This document shows positions 12,548 to 13,221 of a stretch of 13,221 nucleotides of DNA, one piece after another. Source of the DNA: Patescibacteria group bacterium (lineage in GTDB: Bacteria; Patescibacteriota; Minisyncoccia; Minisyncoccales; CG1-02-41-26). The stretch's first letter is position 1. Each line of letters opens with the position of its first letter. Below the pieces are notes generated by a model. The model was not told the DNA's origin. It did no database searches and worked only from the letters and a program-made list of their open reading frames with translations. A program made the position numbers and the translations under genes. The stretch lies in the NCBI GenBank assembly GCA_020724125.1, contig DYHM01000011.1, forward strand, positions 1 to 13,221. The letters are read 5' to 3'.

Positions 12548-12784
12548 TTAGTTTAGGTTTAAGGTTAAAATTAAGGGAAGTTTTCTTTTTAGCAATTCTG
12601 ATTTAAATTGACGAGGAAATTTTTGGGAAACATCAAGAATTTCAATCCCAATAATTTTTCTATTCTTTCTATTCTTATCGTAATCAAAAATAATCCCTTG
12701 TTGGATTTCTTCGCTTTTTTGATAAGGGCTTTCATTGAACCTTATATAGAGAGCATCCTCTTTTTTATCATAGTGAAAGCGCAT
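12548..12784 (-). CDS. DUF2283 domain protein
   Basis: The 78-residue protein matches DUF2283: N-terminal FHYDKKEDALYIRFNE (residues 3-18), EIQQGIIFDYDKN (26-38) and IIGIEILDVSQKFP (44-57). The family is small and of unknown function, and is often found beside DUF4258 genes in an arrangement suggestive of toxin-antitoxin pairs, with DUF2283 as the presumed antitoxin. Here the ATG lies one base after the end of the DUF4258 reading frame (TAATATG), so the two were translationally coupled. The C-terminal 20 residues are basic/leucine-rich and less conserved. Confidence 0.85.
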   Translation of the reverse strand: MRFHYDKKEDALYIRFNESPYQKSEEIQQGIIFDYDKNRKNRKIIGIEILDVSQKFPRQFKSELLKRKLPLILTLNLN

Positions 12785-12785
12785 A

Positions 12786-13049
12786 TTATTTTAGATATTT
12801 ATCGATTTTACTCGTAAGAAAAGCAGTAATAACTTTTTTGGCGGAGTTTATATGGTGATAGATTACTATCATTAAATATTTTTTATTTTCTTTCTTTATG
12901 AATTTTAACGCCTTATATTTTCCTTGATATTCGAGAATAATTTTGTCGGGTTTTAGAATAGTGAAAATGATTTCGTTTTTACTAATTTTCCTTTCGGTAA
13001 TTTAATAAAGAACGTGTTTAGAAAAAACAATACCTGAATTTTTGTTCAT
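12786..13049 (-). pseudogene. DUF4258-type gene with in-frame TAA at codon 16
   Basis: Reading from ATG 13049 gives MNKNSGIVFSKHVLY, then TAA (13004-13002), then, in the same frame, ITERKISKNEIIFTIL...PDKIILEY...YKALKFIKKENKKYLMIVIYHH...KKVITAFLTSKIDKYLK and a stop at 12788-12786. Bridging the TAA gives an 87-residue product with the features of DUF4258: an N-terminal FSKH motif, the ERKISKNEI helix, a central beta segment with the late VIYHH, and a C-terminal ITAFLTSKIDKY. The TAA stands where a Lys, Gln or Glu codon would differ by one base. No ATG follows until mid-domain, so a full product is unlikely. A sequencing error, recent loss or stop readthrough remain possible. It sits one base before DUF2283. 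Confidence 0.8.
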
Positions 13050-13053
13050 ATTT

Positions 13054-13084
13054 ATTAAAGAGTCATTTCAAAAATCAATGTCAA
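13054..13084 (-). promoter_or_regulatory. Candidate promoter of the DUF4258-DUF2283 pair
   Basis: Minus strand: perfect TTGACA (13084-13079), 19-base spacer, TTTAAT (13059-13054). The start point would fall at or within about two bases of ATG 13049, so the transcript may be leaderless. The spacer is two bases longer than ideal. Confidence 0.55.
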
Positions 13085-13164
13085 TAATATGCAAAAGTAA
13101 AAGCGTAGGTGATAGAATACTCTGTATTTTGTTTGTGTTTTATTACAGAATGTATCGTTGTTCC

Positions 13165-13192
13165 TTTTCATTTGAAATATATTTGTTATAAT
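13165..13192 (+). promoter_or_regulatory. Plus-strand extended -10 promoter at the right edge
   Basis: TGTTATAAT (13184-13192) is a perfect extended -10 (TG-n-TATAAT). TTTTCA (13165-13170, 4 of 6 matches) stands 16 bases before it as a weak -35. RNA would start near 13199. Confidence 0.7.
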
Positions 13193-13207
13193 TAAGGAAG
13201 CACAAAA

Positions 13208-13216
13208 TAAGGAGGT
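13208..13216 (+). promoter_or_regulatory. Perfect Shine-Dalgarno for a gene beyond the window
   Basis: TAAGGAGGT complements the 16S rRNA 3' end and is followed by AAAAA up to the window edge. A start codon is expected within a few bases after 13221. It is the only strong Shine-Dalgarno here with ideal placement. Confidence 0.75.
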
Positions 13217-13221
13217 AAAAA

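Noticed and set aside
12786..13049. Alternative genetic code explaining the in-frame stop
   Set aside because: Known Patescibacteria recoding concerns UGA, not UAA, and TAA ends several intact genes here.
1..13221. CRISPR array, rRNA or insertion sequence
   Set aside because: No regularly spaced repeats with unique spacers, no rRNA-like stretch and no transposase were found.

Overview
The window is AT-rich bacterial DNA. Almost every gene lies on the minus strand, so transcription runs from right to left. The best guess is a Candidate Phyla Radiation (Patescibacteria, Parcubacteria-like) genome. Reasons: small single-domain versions of usually larger enzymes, a large secreted lamin-tail/PKD protein, an ECF sigma factor paired with a non-zinc anti-sigma-like membrane protein, almost no Shine-Dalgarno sequences before the genes, and tRNA genes without encoded CCA. 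This placement is inference; no 16S rRNA or full marker set is present. UGA is used as a stop in the sigma gene, so the code looks standard.

Left part (1-4380): a lone ATP-binding domain of PEP synthase / pyruvate phosphate dikinase, a sodium/calcium antiporter, tRNA-Trp(CCA), ribosomal protein bL33 (rpmG), tRNA-Thr(GGT), a flavodoxin-fold reductase, a HEPN-MNT toxin-antitoxin-like pair and tRNA-Tyr(GTA). The tRNA-Tyr / tRNA-Thr / rpmG / tRNA-Trp order looks like the remains of the classical translation cluster. The expected secE-nusG and tuf are missing, and the HEPN-MNT pair plus the flavoprotein sit inside it. An identical 20-bp sequence flanks the HEPN-MNT pair.

Middle part (4380-9977): elongation factor Ts (tsf, without rpsB beside it), a protein made of two Clp N-terminal repeats but no ATPase, and a 1031-residue cell-surface protein. 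The surface protein has four lamin-tail domains, two cysteine-rich calcium-loop-like repeats, a PKD domain, two OB-folds and a C-terminal membrane anchor. Two intergenic stretches here (5999-6394 and 9491-9977) hold hairpins and repeats but no convincing gene.

Right part (9978-13221): a three-gene unit of ECF sigma factor, membrane anti-sigma-like protein and secreted coiled-coil protein, with 23-bp tandem repeats and a palindrome directly upstream. Next is a repeat-rich gap with two related hairpins, then a DUF4258-DUF2283 pair whose DUF4258 gene is interrupted by an in-frame TAA. At the far right edge a strong plus-strand promoter and a perfect Shine-Dalgarno point to a gene beginning just outside the window.
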